Source: Thalassovita aquimarina
GTDB lineage: Bacteria; Pseudomonadota; Alphaproteobacteria; Rhodobacterales; Rhodobacteraceae
DNA length: 64,000 nucleotides
Assembly (NCBI RefSeq): GCF_018219815.1
Contig: NZ_JADMKU010000009.1
Coordinates: 96,351 to 160,350 of the forward strand
Direction: 5' to 3'
The notes under the pieces: generated by a model
The model's database searches: none
What the model saw: only the letters and a program-made list of their open reading frames with translations
What the model was told of the DNA's origin: nothing
Translations under genes and position numbers: made by a program
Shown: piece after piece, positions 51,387 through 61,822 of the stretch
How the letters are laid out: each line of letters starts with the position of its first letter
Position numbering within the stretch: the stretch's first letter is position 1

Positions 51387-52048
51387 CACGGGTTTTGCAG
51401 GCAGGACGGAAAGAGCCCAAATCGGGCGTGACTCGGTCGGTGGTGGTGTTTCTGCACGGCTATGGCGCCAACGGGGCGGACCTTCTGGGGCTGGCCGATC
51501 CGTTGGGTGACCATCTGCCCGACACGCTGTTCGTCGCGCCCGACGCGCCGGAAAACTGTGCCGGGGCGCCGTTCGGATACCAATGGTTCCCGATCCCCTG
51601 GATCGACGGGTCTTCCGAGGAAGAGGCCGAACGCGGCATGATGCAGGCGGTCGACGATCTAAACGCGTTTCTCGACGCGGTACTGATCGACGAGGATCTG
51701 TTGCCGGAACAGATGGTTCTGTTCGGGTTTTCCCAGGGCACCATGATGTCGCTGCACGTGGCGCCCCGGCGCGAAGACGAAGTGGCCGGGATCGTCGCGT
51801 TTTCGGGCCGGTTGATGTCGCCGGACCTGCTGGGGGACGAGGCGGTGTCGAAGCCGCCGGTACTGCTGGTGCATGGCGATCAGGACGACGTGGTGCCGGT
51901 GCAGTCGCTGCCCGAAGCGGCCGAGGCGCTGCAGGAGGCCGGGTTCAGGGAAGTCTATGCCCATATCATGAAGGGCACCGCGCATGGCATCGCACCGGAC
52001 GGGTTGTCGGTTGCGCTGGCCTTCATGCGCGACAAGCTGGGGCTTTGA
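51383..52048 (+). CDS. Carboxylesterase/phospholipase, alpha/beta hydrolase
   Basis: 221 residues of the dienelactone-hydrolase-like EstB/YpfH group: FLHGYGANGADLLGLA, the nucleophile in LFGFSQGTMMSLH, Asp in LVHGDQDDVVPVQS and the His in GTAHGIAPDGL. Substrate unknown. Last of the four coupled genes; followed by repeat copy 5. Confidence 0.92.
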   Translation: MTRVLQAGRKEPKSGVTRSVVVFLHGYGANGADLLGLADPLGDHLPDTLFVAPDAPENCAGAPFGYQWFPIPWIDGSSEEEAERGMMQAVDDLNAFLDAVLIDEDLLPEQMVLFGFSQGTMMSLHVAPRREDEVAGIVAFSGRLMSPDLLGDEAVSKPPVLLVHGDQDDVVPVQSLPEAAEALQEAGFREVYAHIMKGTAHGIAPDGLSVALAFMRDKLGL

Positions 52049-52062
52049 GGCGCGGGCTGTAA

Positions 52063-52130
52063 GGGAGGAGCTTTGCCCCTCTTGGCCCTGCGGGCCAATT
52101 CACCCCAGGATGTTTTTTAAAGAAGAAGCG
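52063..52130 (+). repeat. Composite double-hairpin repeat, copy 5
   Basis: A weaker G/C first hairpin (GGAGGAGCTTTGCCCCTC), then the strong TTGGCCC-TGC-GGGCCAA hairpin, CCCC and tail AGGATGTTTTTTAAAGAAGA. Directly after the esterase stop, so it may end the cbiD operon. Confidence 0.8.
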
Positions 52131-52380
52131 GGGGCTGTTTGGGGGGAACCGCCCATCGGCATCGGTGTGTCGCGGTCGCTGCGGGCGGCGTGGGCTGGAT
52201 TTTGCGCAAATATGCGTCACCTTACTGTCACCAAGCTGCGTTAGGTCTTTGGGAGACGATACTGTATGTCGTGGGGCTTGCCCGAAAAGACACAGGATAT
52301 ATAGTTGAGTTATAGCTGGGGCGGGATGTCCCGCCTTGGTGCCACGTTTGGGCAGACAGGGCAGGGAGCATTTGATCGCC
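52131..52380. other. Non-coding region before the HNH gene
   Basis: 250 bases with no gene seen. It holds a TATATA-type -10 candidate near 52296 and a perfect hairpin GGCGGGA-TG-TCCCGCC at 52320-52335, 46 bases before the HNH start. Confidence 0.4.
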
Positions 52381-52965
52381 ATGGACGGAGATTTCAGGCA
52401 CGAATTTGTCAGGGAAAGGGGGGTGTTGAAACATCACCCGGCGCTTGTGTTGAACGCGGATTACCGGCCGCTGTCCTATTATCCGCTATCGCTGTGGCCC
52501 TGGCAGGAGGCGATCAAGGCGGTCTGGCTCGACCGGGTTGATATCGTCGCCGAGTACGATTTCGAGGTCCGAAGCCCGAGCACCCGGATCAAGATACCCT
52601 CGGTCGTAGTTCTGAAAGATTACGTCAAACCCCAAAAGCGCGTGGCCTTCACGCGCTTTAATTTATTTCTGAGGGACGAATTCCGCTGCCAGTATTGCGG
52701 CGGCAGGGGGGACCTGACTTTCGACCACGTGGTGCCGCGCGCCGCGGGGGGCATCACCTCTTGGGAAAACGTGGTGGCGGCCTGTTCGCCCTGCAACCTG
52801 AAGAAAGGGTCGAAAAGCCTGTGCCGGGCGGGGATGCATCTGCGCAAGCCGCCGCGCCGCCCAACGGCGGACGAGTTGCGCAATGTGGGGCGGAAGTTCC
52901 CGCCCAACCATTTGCACGACAGCTGGCTTGACTTCCTCTACTGGGATGCCGAGCTGGAGGCGTGA
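52381..52965 (+). CDS. HNH endonuclease family protein
   Basis: 194 residues. The N-terminal part VLNADYRPLSYYPLSLWPWQ and the HNH motif (CQYCGGRGDLTFDHVVPRAA ... SWENVVAACSPCNLKKGS) with two CxxC zinc pairs identify a stand-alone HNH protein widespread in alphaproteobacteria as a chromosomal housekeeping gene, not part of an intron. Role unknown. Start at 52381 chosen; the first ~15 residues are not conserved-looking. Confidence 0.9.
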   Translation: MDGDFRHEFVRERGVLKHHPALVLNADYRPLSYYPLSLWPWQEAIKAVWLDRVDIVAEYDFEVRSPSTRIKIPSVVVLKDYVKPQKRVAFTRFNLFLRDEFRCQYCGGRGDLTFDHVVPRAAGGITSWENVVAACSPCNLKKGSKSLCRAGMHLRKPPRRPTADELRNVGRKFPPNHLHDSWLDFLYWDAELEA

Positions 52966-53183
52966 GCGACTGGTTAAAGTTCGCCGGTTGGCCAAGGCTT
53001 CCGTTTCAGCCTTGATCCAGACGGTGTAATGGCGGCTACCTATCGAAGCGAAAAACATAAAGCTTTCCAAGTGCGTAAAGACGCTTTCGTAAAGGCTGGT
53101 GCTTTTACCTTCTCTGAACGAATAAAGTTTTGCAGAGTGTTGATTGTTGAATTGGTAATTTCGAGTTGTTTTGGAGCGGGAGC

Positions 53184-53861
53184 ATGTCTTCTAGACGCAT
53201 TGCAGTTTTCGTCGATGGCGACAACATAAGAGCGCAGCATTCCGATCAGGTTCTTTTTGAAGCATGTCAGTTGGGCCAAGTGAGCATCGCACGTGTCTAT
53301 GCCGATTTGAACCAACGATCAGATTGGCTCAACAAGCCCGGTTATCGATTGATGCATGCCGGCACGGGCAAGAACGCGGCAGATTTTCTGTTGAGTATAG
53401 ATGCGATGGAACTTGCTCTCGAAGGTGGCGTCGGAACTTTCGTGATTGCTACGTCAGACGGCGACTTCACGCATTTGGGGCAACGCATGCTCGAGCGTGG
53501 ATTGCATGTGCTTGGACTTGGCACTGAAAAAACGCCGGAGAGATTTCGGCTGGCGTGCACTAAATTCATTCCTCTAACCAATCGAAATGATTTTGATTCC
53601 ATGGAGACGACGGAAGGCGGTTGCTCGGCGTTTGACGTGAAAATCCGAAGCATGATTGCCCAGCACAGCATGAACGGTCAGGGCATGCGTGTCGCGGAAC
53701 TCGGGCCTAAGATGCATAAAGCACATGGCATAAAGATCAGCACCTATCCCGAAAAAACATGGCGCGCCTATTTGGCCGCGCGACCGTTGCTTTACGAGCT
53801 TGAACCACGTGGCCCCGAGGCAAAGGTACGGTTTCGGCCTGAAGGTTTTGCGCTGCAATGA
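53184..53861 (+). CDS. NYN-domain protein (LabA/DUF88-like)
   Basis: 225 residues. N-terminal NYN/PIN-like nuclease domain: RIAVFVDGDNIRAQ with the first catalytic Asp residues, KNAADFLLSIDAMELALEG and TFVIATSDGDFTHLGQRMLE. The C-terminal ~80 residues (KIRSMIAQHSMNGQGMRVAE ... KTWRAYLAARPLLYEL) look like an OST-HTH/LOTUS RNA-binding domain, a common partner of NYN. Likely RNA-binding or RNA-cutting. The gene and about 200 bases before it are distinctly AT-richer than neighbours, suggesting acquisition by transfer. Confidence 0.85.
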   Translation: MSSRRIAVFVDGDNIRAQHSDQVLFEACQLGQVSIARVYADLNQRSDWLNKPGYRLMHAGTGKNAADFLLSIDAMELALEGGVGTFVIATSDGDFTHLGQRMLERGLHVLGLGTEKTPERFRLACTKFIPLTNRNDFDSMETTEGGCSAFDVKIRSMIAQHSMNGQGMRVAELGPKMHKAHGIKISTYPEKTWRAYLAARPLLYELEPRGPEAKVRFRPEGFALQ

Positions 53862-53956
53862 CGCCTGAGGCTTGGGCGAATAGAAGACCGATATAACGTG
53901 TTTCGGCAGATGTCGTTGAGGAGGTCTGAACCGCCGTCCCGATCTTCCACGCTCAA

Positions 53957-53980
53957 TAAAAAAGCGCCCCGTGGGGCGCC
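53957..53980 (-). terminator. Terminator of the M23 peptidase-bactofilin pair
   Basis: GCGCCCC-GT-GGGGCGC stem with six A on its left, i.e. a T-run on the minus strand, 27 bp past the bactofilin stop. Confidence 0.88.
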
Positions 53981-54007
53981 TTTCCAATTCTAGACCTGGG
54001 CGAAAGT

Positions 54008-54508
54008 TCAGCCTTCGGCCTTCGGGGCCGGGCCGGCAGCGGCAGGCTTGGCGCCGCCCTTGCCGCTGGTCAGCGGATCGTCCTGGCGTTGCACCGAGCC
54101 TTCGAAATGGGCGCCGGATTCGATCGCGATGGTCTTGTGGATGATGTCGCCTTCGACCCGTGCGGTCGAGGTCAGGCGGACCTTCAGCCCGCGCACGCGG
54201 CCGACGATGCGGCCGTTGATCACCACGTCATCGGCGACGATTTCGCCCTTGATGGTGGCGGTTTCGCCGACGGTCAGCAGGTGGGCGCGGATGTCGCCTT
54301 CGACGGTGCCTTCGACCTGGATGTCACCGGTGGTCTTCAGGTTGCCGGTGATGTGCAGGTCCGAGGACAGAACCGATGCCGGCGGCTTGGCCTTGGCCGG
54401 GGGGGCCTTGTAATCGCCCTTGGGCGCCGCGGGTGTTTCAGGGGCTGCGGGTTTTGCAGCGTCTGCGGTCTTGGGACCGGGTTCGTTGATTTTGCTTTTA
54501 GAAAACAT
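54008..54508 (-). CDS. Bactofilin
   Basis: 166 residues. A proline/alanine-rich N-terminal tail (to about 45), the beta-helical DUF583 core (ITGNLKTTGDIQVEGTVEGD to IAIESGAHFEGSVQRQDD) and a short Ala/Pro tail. Forms non-nucleotide filaments that localise cell-wall enzymes. It overlaps the end of an M23 peptidase gene by 11 bp, the same pairing seen in other shape-control systems, so the filament probably positions that peptidase. Confidence 0.93.
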   Translation of the reverse strand: MFSKSKINEPGPKTADAAKPAAPETPAAPKGDYKAPPAKAKPPASVLSSDLHITGNLKTTGDIQVEGTVEGDIRAHLLTVGETATIKGEIVADDVVINGRIVGRVRGLKVRLTSTARVEGDIIHKTIAIESGAHFEGSVQRQDDPLTSGKGGAKPAAAGPAPKAEG

Positions 54509-55835
54509 CGTTTGCAGCCTTGATATAGATCATCGGATTGACGGCCTTGCCGCCGGAGCGCACCTCATAATGCAGATGGGTGCCGGTGGAACGTCCAGAG
54601 TTTCCCATATCACCGATACGTTCCCCGCGCGAGACCCTTTGACCGACCTTCACGCGAATTTTTGACAGATGGGCATAACGGGTTTCGATCCCGAATGCAT
54701 GTTTGATCTTGATCAGCCGGCCATAGCCGCTGCCCCAGCCGGCATGGATCACCACGCCGTCGGCGGTGGCAAAGATCGGCGTCCCGGTGGGACCGGCGAA
54801 ATCCGATCCCTTGTGCAGCCGGCGGCCGCCGGTCTTGGGATCGCGGCGATAACCGAAGCCGCTGGTATAGCGCACGGCGGTGTGCACCGGCTTGGCGAAC
54901 GGCGCCTTTGTGGCGGCGATGCGGTAGAGGTTCAGCGCATCAAGCTGGTTCAGGATGCGGTTGGCGCGCAATTCGTCGTCGCTGGGATCCTCGCCCCGGG
55001 TCGAGAAGGACAGCGGTGTCATCGGACCGCCCTGTCCCGAATAGGTCTTGCGCACCTGGCTGATCAGGCTTTCGGTATTCAGCCCGGCGGCGCGGAACAT
55101 CTTGTCCAGCGGTTCGACCGAAATGGTCATCGCGTCCTCGATCTGGCTGAAAATCTGTTCGTTCTGATCGCGCATCAGCTTGATTTCGAATTCAAGCTCG
55201 TCGGCGGTGTTCAGCGCTTGCTGCGCATCGGCCAGGATCTTGTCGCGCTCGGCGGCGGTGTCGGACAGCGCCCCGACAAGGAAATCGACGGTTTCGCTGA
55301 CGGTTCCGCCGGCGTCGGCAAGCCCGGTGCCTTCGTGGGCTTCGGCGTTTTCGGCCTGCAGCACAGCCAGTTCGCGCCGTGCCGCGTCACGCTGTTTCAT
55401 CGTCTTGCGCAGGTTTGCCTGGATCACCTCGATCCCGGTTTCCAGTTCGCGTCGCGCGGTTTCCGAGGCCAGAAGCTCGGTCTGCATGTCCGAAATCTGG
55501 TCCAGCGCCAGGTTGAACCGGGCCTGAGCGGCCTGCGCTTCGTCGGCGCGGGTGTCGCGTTCGCTGGCCAGCAGGTTCAATCGGGTTTCATAAGTGTGCT
55601 GATCGCGCTTGGCCTGTTCGCGGAAATTGCCCGACCCGATGCTGTCCATGAGCAGGATGGCGGTTGCCACGATCGCCCAGGCCACTACGGCGGCGCCGCC
55701 CGCGAATGCGAAAAGCTGCGTCGAGGGATGCAGGCGAATGAAACGCGTTTCGCTGTCGGATTTCAGGAACAGCCGCCGCTCGGGGAACCAGGGTTCCAGC
55801 ATGGCGTCGATACGTGCCTTGAGACGTGTTTTCAC
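54498..55835 (-). CDS. Membrane-anchored M23 (LytM) metallopeptidase with long coiled coil
   Basis: Cell-wall endopeptidase, 445 residues from a GTG at 55835 with AAGGA five bases upstream (an ATG at 55889 has no such site). One membrane helix (about 41-63), a coiled coil from about 70 to 265 and a C-terminal LytM domain with HKGSDFAG and the catalytic THLHYEV. All zinc ligands appear present, so it may be active. Coupled to the bactofilin gene. Confidence 0.92.
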   Translation of the reverse strand: MKTRLKARIDAMLEPWFPERRLFLKSDSETRFIRLHPSTQLFAFAGGAAVVAWAIVATAILLMDSIGSGNFREQAKRDQHTYETRLNLLASERDTRADEAQAAQARFNLALDQISDMQTELLASETARRELETGIEVIQANLRKTMKQRDAARRELAVLQAENAEAHEGTGLADAGGTVSETVDFLVGALSDTAAERDKILADAQQALNTADELEFEIKLMRDQNEQIFSQIEDAMTISVEPLDKMFRAAGLNTESLISQVRKTYSGQGGPMTPLSFSTRGEDPSDDELRANRILNQLDALNLYRIAATKAPFAKPVHTAVRYTSGFGYRRDPKTGGRRLHKGSDFAGPTGTPIFATADGVVIHAGWGSGYGRLIKIKHAFGIETRYAHLSKIRVKVGQRVSRGERIGDMGNSGRSTGTHLHYEVRSGGKAVNPMIYIKAANDVF

Positions 55836-55965
55836 CCGTCCGTCCTTCTGTTGTCCATCCCCAATTGCAGCAACATGCTCTGCCGGCATATCTGCTGTGG
55901 CGAATGTTTACCAAAGCCTGACCTGTGGGCAACCAAATTAGCGGGGCGCGTCGCGCAGGGCGGTC

Positions 55966-56001
55966 AAAAATCGCCCAACAGGCGAAATCTCGCCTATTGG
56001 G
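55966..56001 (-). terminator. Terminator of the bcp-DUF455 pair
   Basis: CCCAACAGGCGA-AATC-TCGCCTATTGGG, 12-bp stem with one G-T pair and a T-run on the minus strand, 8 bp after the DUF455 stop. Confidence 0.85.
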
Positions 56002-56008
56002 GAAGGGA

Positions 56009-56836
56009 TTAGCGCCCCTTCGCTGGCGTTTGGTCAGCCAGCGGCCAGTAGAAATCGGGCGGCAATCCGGCGTCGGCGCGCTTTTCCTCGTTGAAGGGCG
56101 GTTTCAGCGCGCCGTGGAAATATTTCCGCACCAGTTCGTGGAACACATCCTTGGGGTCCTTATCAAAGCGCCCGCACAGGAAGTGGAACCATTTCGACCC
56201 ATAGGCGACATGGCCGACCTCTTCGGCATAGATCACCTTCAAAGCCTCGATGGTGTCGGTTTCGCCGGCTTTCTCGAAGATCTCGATCATCCCCGGGGTG
56301 ACGTCCAGTCCCCGCGCTTCCAGCACCATCGGCACCACGGCCAGCCGGCCCAGGATGTCCTCCGCGGTGTCTTCGGCGGCCCGCCACATGCCGGTATGGG
56401 CGGGCAGGGCGCCGTAGAAACTGCCCATGTTTTCAAGGCAATCGCAGATCAGGTTGAAGTGCTTTGATTCCTCGTCGGCCGATTTCACCCAGTCGTCGTA
56501 GAATCCTGGCGGCATCGGCACATCCCCGAACCGCGCGATGATGTCCCAATGCAGGTCCACGGCGTTCAGCTCGATATGCGCCACCGCGTGCAGGATGGCG
56601 ATCCGGCCCGCCGGGCTGCCGGGGCGGCGGCGCGGAACATCGCGCGGATCCAGAAGTTCGGGTTTTTCCGGCCGCGCCGGGCGCAGCGGCGGGTTGGCGG
56701 TGCCGACCGGGATCGTTTCGCCCGCCTCGCGCGCGGCAAACCAGGTGGCGGCGTGTCGATGCGACAGCGCGGTTTTCGCGCGCCCGTCGGCGGTGGTCAG
56801 AACCTCCACCGCCATTTCGGTCAGGGTCTTGGTCAC
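56009..56836 (-). CDS. DUF455 ferritin-like domain protein
   Basis: 275 residues. The central HAVAHIELNAVDLHWDIIAR and DEESKHFNLICDCLENMGSF carry Glu and His residues spaced as in ferritin-like di-iron proteins, followed by a third helix with IYAEEVGHVAYGSKWF. Biochemical role unknown. It overlaps the bcp stop by 4 bp (ATGA), so it is co-expressed with a peroxiredoxin, consistent with an oxidative-stress role. Confidence 0.88.
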   Translation of the reverse strand: MTKTLTEMAVEVLTTADGRAKTALSHRHAATWFAAREAGETIPVGTANPPLRPARPEKPELLDPRDVPRRRPGSPAGRIAILHAVAHIELNAVDLHWDIIARFGDVPMPPGFYDDWVKSADEESKHFNLICDCLENMGSFYGALPAHTGMWRAAEDTAEDILGRLAVVPMVLEARGLDVTPGMIEIFEKAGETDTIEALKVIYAEEVGHVAYGSKWFHFLCGRFDKDPKDVFHELVRKYFHGALKPPFNEEKRADAGLPPDFYWPLADQTPAKGR

Positions 56837-57291
56837 AGTGCCTTCACCGCGTCCAGAACTTCCTCGGCATGGCCGTCAACCTTCACCTTGCGCCATTCGC
56901 GCGCGATATTGCCGTCGCCGTCGATCAGGAAGGTCGAACGAACAATGCCCCAGAACATCTTGCCGTACATGGACTTTTCCTTCCAGACGCCGTAATCTTC
57001 GCAGGTCGTGCCCTCGGCGTCGGACAGAAGCGGGATGCCCAGCTCCTGCTTGGCGCGGAATTTCCCATGCGCCGCGATGTCATCCTTGGATATGCCGAAC
57101 ACCTTGGCGCCCGCGGCTTCGAAGTCCGCCTGCAGCGCGGTAAAGGCCTTGGCCTCCTTGGTGCATCCCGACGTGTTGTCGCGCGGATAGAAGAACAGCA
57201 CCACCGGTGACGGGCGCAGCGCCGACAGGGTTACGGGATCGCCGCCATCCTGCGGCAGGGTGAAATCGGGGGCGGTTTGACGATCGGTCAC
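56833..57291 (-). CDS. bcp: Peroxiredoxin, Bcp/PrxQ type
   Basis: Thiol peroxidase reducing H2O2 and organic peroxides. 152 residues; the peroxidatic Cys43 is in FYPRDNTSGCTKEAKAF. A possible resolving Cys is in TTCEDYGVW rather than five residues after Cys43, where Lys/Glu/Ala stand, so it is not the classic atypical two-Cys PrxQ arrangement. First gene of the bcp-DUF455 pair; divergent from the AsmA-like gene. Confidence 0.95.
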   Translation of the reverse strand: MTDRQTAPDFTLPQDGGDPVTLSALRPSPVVLFFYPRDNTSGCTKEAKAFTALQADFEAAGAKVFGISKDDIAAHGKFRAKQELGIPLLSDAEGTTCEDYGVWKEKSMYGKMFWGIVRSTFLIDGDGNIAREWRKVKVDGHAEEVLDAVKAL

Positions 57292-57394
57292 GGCATGTCC
57301 TCATTCGGTGGATTATTCTGTGCGGTAGGTATAGCGTTACGGACGCAAGAATAAAGACCGCGCACCGACGGGCCGGGCAGCAGGAGACCGGGGC

Positions 57395-60300
57395 ATGCCC
57401 CCCAAGCACGACAATCAACAGCAAAAGCGGCCAATCAGCCGTGCCGGCCGGATCGCCCTTTGGAGCGGTGGCGGAATCGTTGCTGTTCTGTTGCTGCTCA
57501 CCTGGCTGATCTATTCCTCCATCGGTCGCCCGATCCAGGCGCCCGCCTGGCTGCACAACCGGATCGAGGCGCGGCTGGCGCAACTTTTACCCGACATGGA
57601 TGTGAGCTTCGGCGCGCTCAGCGTCGTGATCACCGCCAATGGACGACCCAGGGTACAGCTGCGCGACGTGGAAATATCGCAACCCGACGGCCCGGTGATT
57701 CTGGCGATGTCGGATCTGGAAACCGGGTTGGCGCTGAAGCCGTTGCTGAAGGGCGATGCGCAGCTGGGCCGGGTGCGGCTGTCGGGCGGGGCGATCCACG
57801 TCACGCGGCGCAAGGACGGGTCTTTTGACCTGTCCTTCGGGTCGACGCTGCCGCAGGTGGAACAGGCCGCCAGCATACAGGAACTCAAAGCGGGGCTCGA
57901 TGCGCTGCTGCTGAGCCCGCAGTTGCGCAACCTGACCCGGATCGACGCCGACGCGCTGATCGTGCGTTACGAAGACCTGCGTTCGGGCCGGGCCTGGACC
58001 ATCGACGGCGGCCGGCTGCGGTTGACCCGCGAGGGCGACGACCTGCGCATCGGCGGCGATCTGGCGCTGTTATCGGGGCTCGACTACGCCACCACGGTCG
58101 AACTGAATTTCGAAAGCACGATTGGGATGCCCGAGGCGCATTTCGGCATGATCTTCGAGGACATGCCGGCGCAGGACATCGCGGTGCAGAGCGCGGCGGT
58201 GGCCTGGCTCGACGTGGTGCGGGCGCCGATTTCGGGTGCGCTGCGTGGGTCTGTGAACGAAACCGGGTTCGGTGAAATAAGCGGCACGGTCCAGATCGCG
58301 GACGGGGTGATCCAGCCCACCGATCAGACCCGCCCCATCCCGTTCAACACGGCGCGAACCTATTTCACCTATTTTCCCGATGCCCAGACATTGGTGTTCG
58401 ACGAGGTGTCGATCGCCAGCGAATGGATCACCGCGCGCGCCGAGGGCAAGGCAATCCTGCAGGGGCTGGAAACCGGCATGCCCGAGGAATTTCTGGGTCA
58501 GTTCACCCTGACCGGGCTGTCGGCGAATCCCGACGACCTGCTGGACGCGCCCCTGTCGTTGGACGCGGCGCAGATGAGTTTCCGGATGGAGCTGAATCCC
58601 TTCGTGCTGCACATGGGCGAATTGATGCTGGAGGAGCAGGGTCAGGTTGTCGTGCTGAGCGGCGAGGCGGCGGCGGAACCCGACGGCTGGCGAATGGCGG
58701 TGCTGGGGCAAGCATCAAAGCTCGATCCCGACGTGGTGCTGAAGCTCTGGCCCGACAGCCTGAAGACCAAGACGCGGACCTGGGTGGCGGAAAACATCCT
58801 CGGCGCTACCCTGTCGCGCGGGCAACTGGCCTATCGCAAGCTGCCGAACCAGCCGCACGATCTTTATGCCGGGTTCGAATTCGATGATGCCAAGGTCCGG
58901 TTTTCCCGCCACATGCCCCCGATCGAAGGCGGATCGGGTCATGCCGAGATCCGTGGCAATAGGTTCACCGCCTCTGCCGACCGGGGGCATATCCGCGCCG
59001 CGCAGGGCGGTATGATCGATATCGCAGGCAGTTCCATCATAATTCCCGACACCACGATCCGGCCGACCCCTGCACGGATCGTGTTGGACACGTCCAGCAC
59101 CGTGACTGCGGCGCTGTCGCTGTTGGACAGCAAGCCGCTGCACCTGATGACGAAGGCGGAGCGCCCAGTCGACCTGGCCGATGGTCGCGCCGAGGCGCAC
59201 GGGACGCTGGAGCTGTTGCTGAAAAAGAAACTGAAGCCGGAAGAGGTCAATTTCGACATTACCGCCGATCTGCGCAACCTGCGCAGCGACAAGATCGTGC
59301 CGGGCAGGGAACTGCGGGCGGCGCGGTTGGACCTGTCGGCGCAAAACGACCTGCTGACGATTTCCGGCAAAGGCCGGATCGGGCAGGTGCCGTTCGACGC
59401 GGTATTCGAAGACGATCTGCGCCCGGAGGACAAGGGCCGGTCGCGCGTCTATGGGGTGGCCGAGCTGTCGAGCGCGTTTCTGGACGAATTTTCCATTGCC
59501 CTGCCGCGAAATACCCTGTCGGGGCGCGGCGACGGGGTATTCGAACTTGACCTGCGAAAGGGCGAACCTGCGCGGTTCACCCTGTCGAGCGACCTGAAGG
59601 GGATCGGGCTGAGGGTGCCCGAACTCGGCTGGGCCCTGGCGCAAGACACCGGCGGCAGTTTCGAAGTCGGCGGGTTGCTGTCGAAACCGCTGAGCGTTGA
59701 CCGGATGTCGCTGCAGGCGCCCGGACTGATCGCGGCCGGGACGCTTAGCCTGACCGAGGCGGGAACGCTGGACCGGCTGCAACTGGACCAGGTGGTTGCG
59801 GGCGCGTGGCTGAACGCGCCGCTGGCCTTGGTCGGGCGCGGCAAGGGAATGGCGCCGGCGGTCGAGGTGAACGGCGGCTCGATCGACCTGACCAAGAGGC
59901 CGGTTACCGCCAGCAGCGGCGGCGGTTCGGGCGGAAGCCCGATCAGCGCTGCGCTGGACCGGGTGCAGGTGACCAAATCCATCGCTCTCACCGGTGTCCG
60001 GGGCGATTTCACCACCGAGGGCGGTTTCTCCGGCACCTTCGCAGGGCGGATCAATGGCAAGGCACCGGTGACCGGTCGGGCCTTCCCGGTCGGCGGGCGC
60101 AGCGGTTTCGACCTCAGCGCCAGCGATGCCGGGGCCGCCGTCGCGGCGGCGGGGCTGCTGAACAAGGGCCACAAGGGCACGCTTGCGCTGCGGCTGGTCC
60201 CGGTGGCGGAAGAAGGGAACTATGACGGCCGGCTGAAGATCGAAAACATCCGCATCCGCGAGGTGCCCGCGCTGGCCGCCTTGCTGCACGCGATCAGCGT

Positions 60301-60673
60301 GGTGGGATTGCTGGAACAGATGGGCGGCGCCGGTATCCTGTTCGGCGAGGTCGAAGCGCAATTCCGCGTCACCCCGGATCAGGTGATCCTGAGCAAAAGC
60401 AGCGCGGTCGGTGCCTCGATGGGATTGTCGATGGACGGAATCTTCGACCTCAAGAAGAACCGGATGGATTTTCAGGGGGTGCTTTCGCCGATCTATGCGC
60501 TCAACGCGATCGGTTCGATCCTGACCCGCAAGGGCGAGGGGCTGATCGGGTTCAATTACACGCTGCGCGGCAGCCCTGACAAACCCTCGGTTCAGGTCAA
60601 TCCATTGTCGATCTTTACACCCGGCATGTTCCGCGAGATATTCCGCCGCCCATCGCCAAAGGTCAGCCAATGA
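57395..60673 (+). CDS. AsmA/YhdP-like envelope protein (DUF3971)
   Basis: 1092 residues. One N-terminal membrane helix (about 22-44, [20 protein letters not shown]), then an extended periplasmic part of the AsmA-like superfamily that resembles lipid-bridge proteins; the DUF3971-type centre is around residues 300-600 and the C-terminal AsmA_2-like part includes [20 protein letters not shown] and [19 protein letters not shown]. Homologues (YhdP, TamB relatives) are implicated in phospholipid transport to the outer membrane. Stop overlaps the queA start by 4 bp. Confidence 0.88.
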   Translation: MPPKHDNQQQKRPISRAGRIALWSGGGIVAVLLLLTWLIYSSIGRPIQAPAWLHNRIEARLAQLLPDMDVSFGALSVVITANGRPRVQLRDVEISQPDGPVILAMSDLETGLALKPLLKGDAQLGRVRLSGGAIHVTRRKDGSFDLSFGSTLPQVEQAASIQELKAGLDALLLSPQLRNLTRIDADALIVRYEDLRSGRAWTIDGGRLRLTREGDDLRIGGDLALLSGLDYATTVELNFESTIGMPEAHFGMIFEDMPAQDIAVQSAAVAWLDVVRAPISGALRGSVNETGFGEISGTVQIADGVIQPTDQTRPIPFNTARTYFTYFPDAQTLVFDEVSIASEWITARAEGKAILQGLETGMPEEFLGQFTLTGLSANPDDLLDAPLSLDAAQMSFRMELNPFVLHMGELMLEEQGQVVVLSGEAAAEPDGWRMAVLGQASKLDPDVVLKLWPDSLKTKTRTWVAENILGATLSRGQLAYRKLPNQPHDLYAGFEFDDAKVRFSRHMPPIEGGSGHAEIRGNRFTASADRGHIRAAQGGMIDIAGSSIIIPDTTIRPTPARIVLDTSSTVTAALSLLDSKPLHLMTKAERPVDLADGRAEAHGTLELLLKKKLKPEEVNFDITADLRNLRSDKIVPGRELRAARLDLSAQNDLLTISGKGRIGQVPFDAVFEDDLRPEDKGRSRVYGVAELSSAFLDEFSIALPRNTLSGRGDGVFELDLRKGEPARFTLSSDLKGIGLRVPELGWALAQDTGGSFEVGGLLSKPLSVDRMSLQAPGLIAAGTLSLTEAGTLDRLQLDQVVAGAWLNAPLALVGRGKGMAPAVEVNGGSIDLTKRPVTASSGGGSGGSPISAALDRVQVTKSIALTGVRGDFTTEGGFSGTFAGRINGKAPVTGRAFPVGGRSGFDLSASDAGAAVAAAGLLNKGHKGTLALRLVPVAEEGNYDGRLKIENIRIREVPALAALLHAISVVGLLEQMGGAGILFGEVEAQFRVTPDQVILSKSSAVGASMGLSMDGIFDLKKNRMDFQGVLSPIYALNAIGSILTRKGEGLIGFNYTLRGSPDKPSVQVNPLSIFTPGMFREIFRRPSPKVSQ

Positions 60674-61731
60674 AACTCAGCGATTTCGATTTCGAACTGC
60701 CGGAGCACCTGATTGCCACCCGGCCCGCAAAGCCGCGCTCCTCGGCCCGCCTTCTGGTGGCCCAGGGTGACGCGATCACCGACGCCCATGTCTTCGACCT
60801 GCCGGGCTGGCTGCGCCCCGGTGACCGGCTGGTGCTGAACGACACCAAGGTGATCCCGGCGCGGCTGTCCGGCGAACGGGTGCGCATGGGCCCCGAGGGC
60901 GAAACCCGTGCCCGGATGGAAGCGACCCTGCTGGAACCGCGCGCCGACGGCACCTGGGCGGCGCTGCTGAAACCGCTGAAGAAGATCCGCGAGGGCGAGG
61001 AGATCGTGTTTTCCGACGCCCTGTCGGCGCGGCTGGAGGCCAAGGAAGAAGGCCAGGGCCTACTGCGTTTCAACCTGACCGGCGACGATTTCGACGCCGC
61101 GCTGGCCGAGGCGGGCGCGATGCCGCTGCCGCCCTATATCGCGGCCAAGCGCGCCGCCGACGATCAGGACAAGCAGGATTATCAAACGGTCTGGGCCGCC
61201 AACCTGGGCGCGGTGGCCGCGCCCACCGCATCGCTGCATTTCGACGAACCGCTGCTGCAGGCGCTGCGCGACAGGGGTGTGGATTTCACCCATGTCACGC
61301 TGCATGTGGGGGCGGGGACCTTCCTGCCGGTCAAGGTCGAGGATGTGACCACCCACAAGATGCACGCCGAATGGGGCGAGGTGTCGGAACGGGCCGCCGC
61401 CGAGATTGCCGCGACCAAGGCGGCGGGCGGCCGGGTGATCCCTGTGGGTACCACCGCGCTCAGGCTGATCGAAAGCGCCGCGCGGTCAGGCCAGATCGAA
61501 CCCTGGCGCGGCGAAACCGACATTTTCATTTATCCCGGTTTCGAATTCCACGTGGCCGACGCGCTGATGACCAATTTCCACCTGCCCAAATCGACCCTGA
61601 TGATGCTGGTGTCGGCGCTGATCGGGCAGGAACGGATCAAGCGGATCTATGACCACGCGGTAAGTGAGGGATATCGTTTCTTTTCCTATGGCGACGCTTC
61701 GCTGCTGATCCCGGAAAACGGCCCCGCCTGA
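60670..61731 (+). CDS. queA: S-adenosylmethionine:tRNA ribosyltransferase-isomerase
   Basis: Transfers and rearranges the ribosyl of AdoMet onto preQ1 in tRNA during queuosine synthesis. 353 residues starting [20 protein letters not shown]; signatures [30 protein letters not shown] and the C-terminal [18 protein letters not shown]. Coupled to the AsmA-like gene by ATGA. Confidence 0.97.
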   Translation: MKLSDFDFELPEHLIATRPAKPRSSARLLVAQGDAITDAHVFDLPGWLRPGDRLVLNDTKVIPARLSGERVRMGPEGETRARMEATLLEPRADGTWAALLKPLKKIREGEEIVFSDALSARLEAKEEGQGLLRFNLTGDDFDAALAEAGAMPLPPYIAAKRAADDQDKQDYQTVWAANLGAVAAPTASLHFDEPLLQALRDRGVDFTHVTLHVGAGTFLPVKVEDVTTHKMHAEWGEVSERAAAEIAATKAAGGRVIPVGTTALRLIESAARSGQIEPWRGETDIFIYPGFEFHVADALMTNFHLPKSTLMMLVSALIGQERIKRIYDHAVSEGYRFFSYGDASLLIPENGPA

Positions 61732-61822
61732 TTGGCGCTTTCCGACAAGTCTTTGTCGTTTTCACGATACATCCGAAGGTTAAGTTGCAGATAAGCCTCG
61801 GGTCTGTTTTCGTGAGGGTGAT

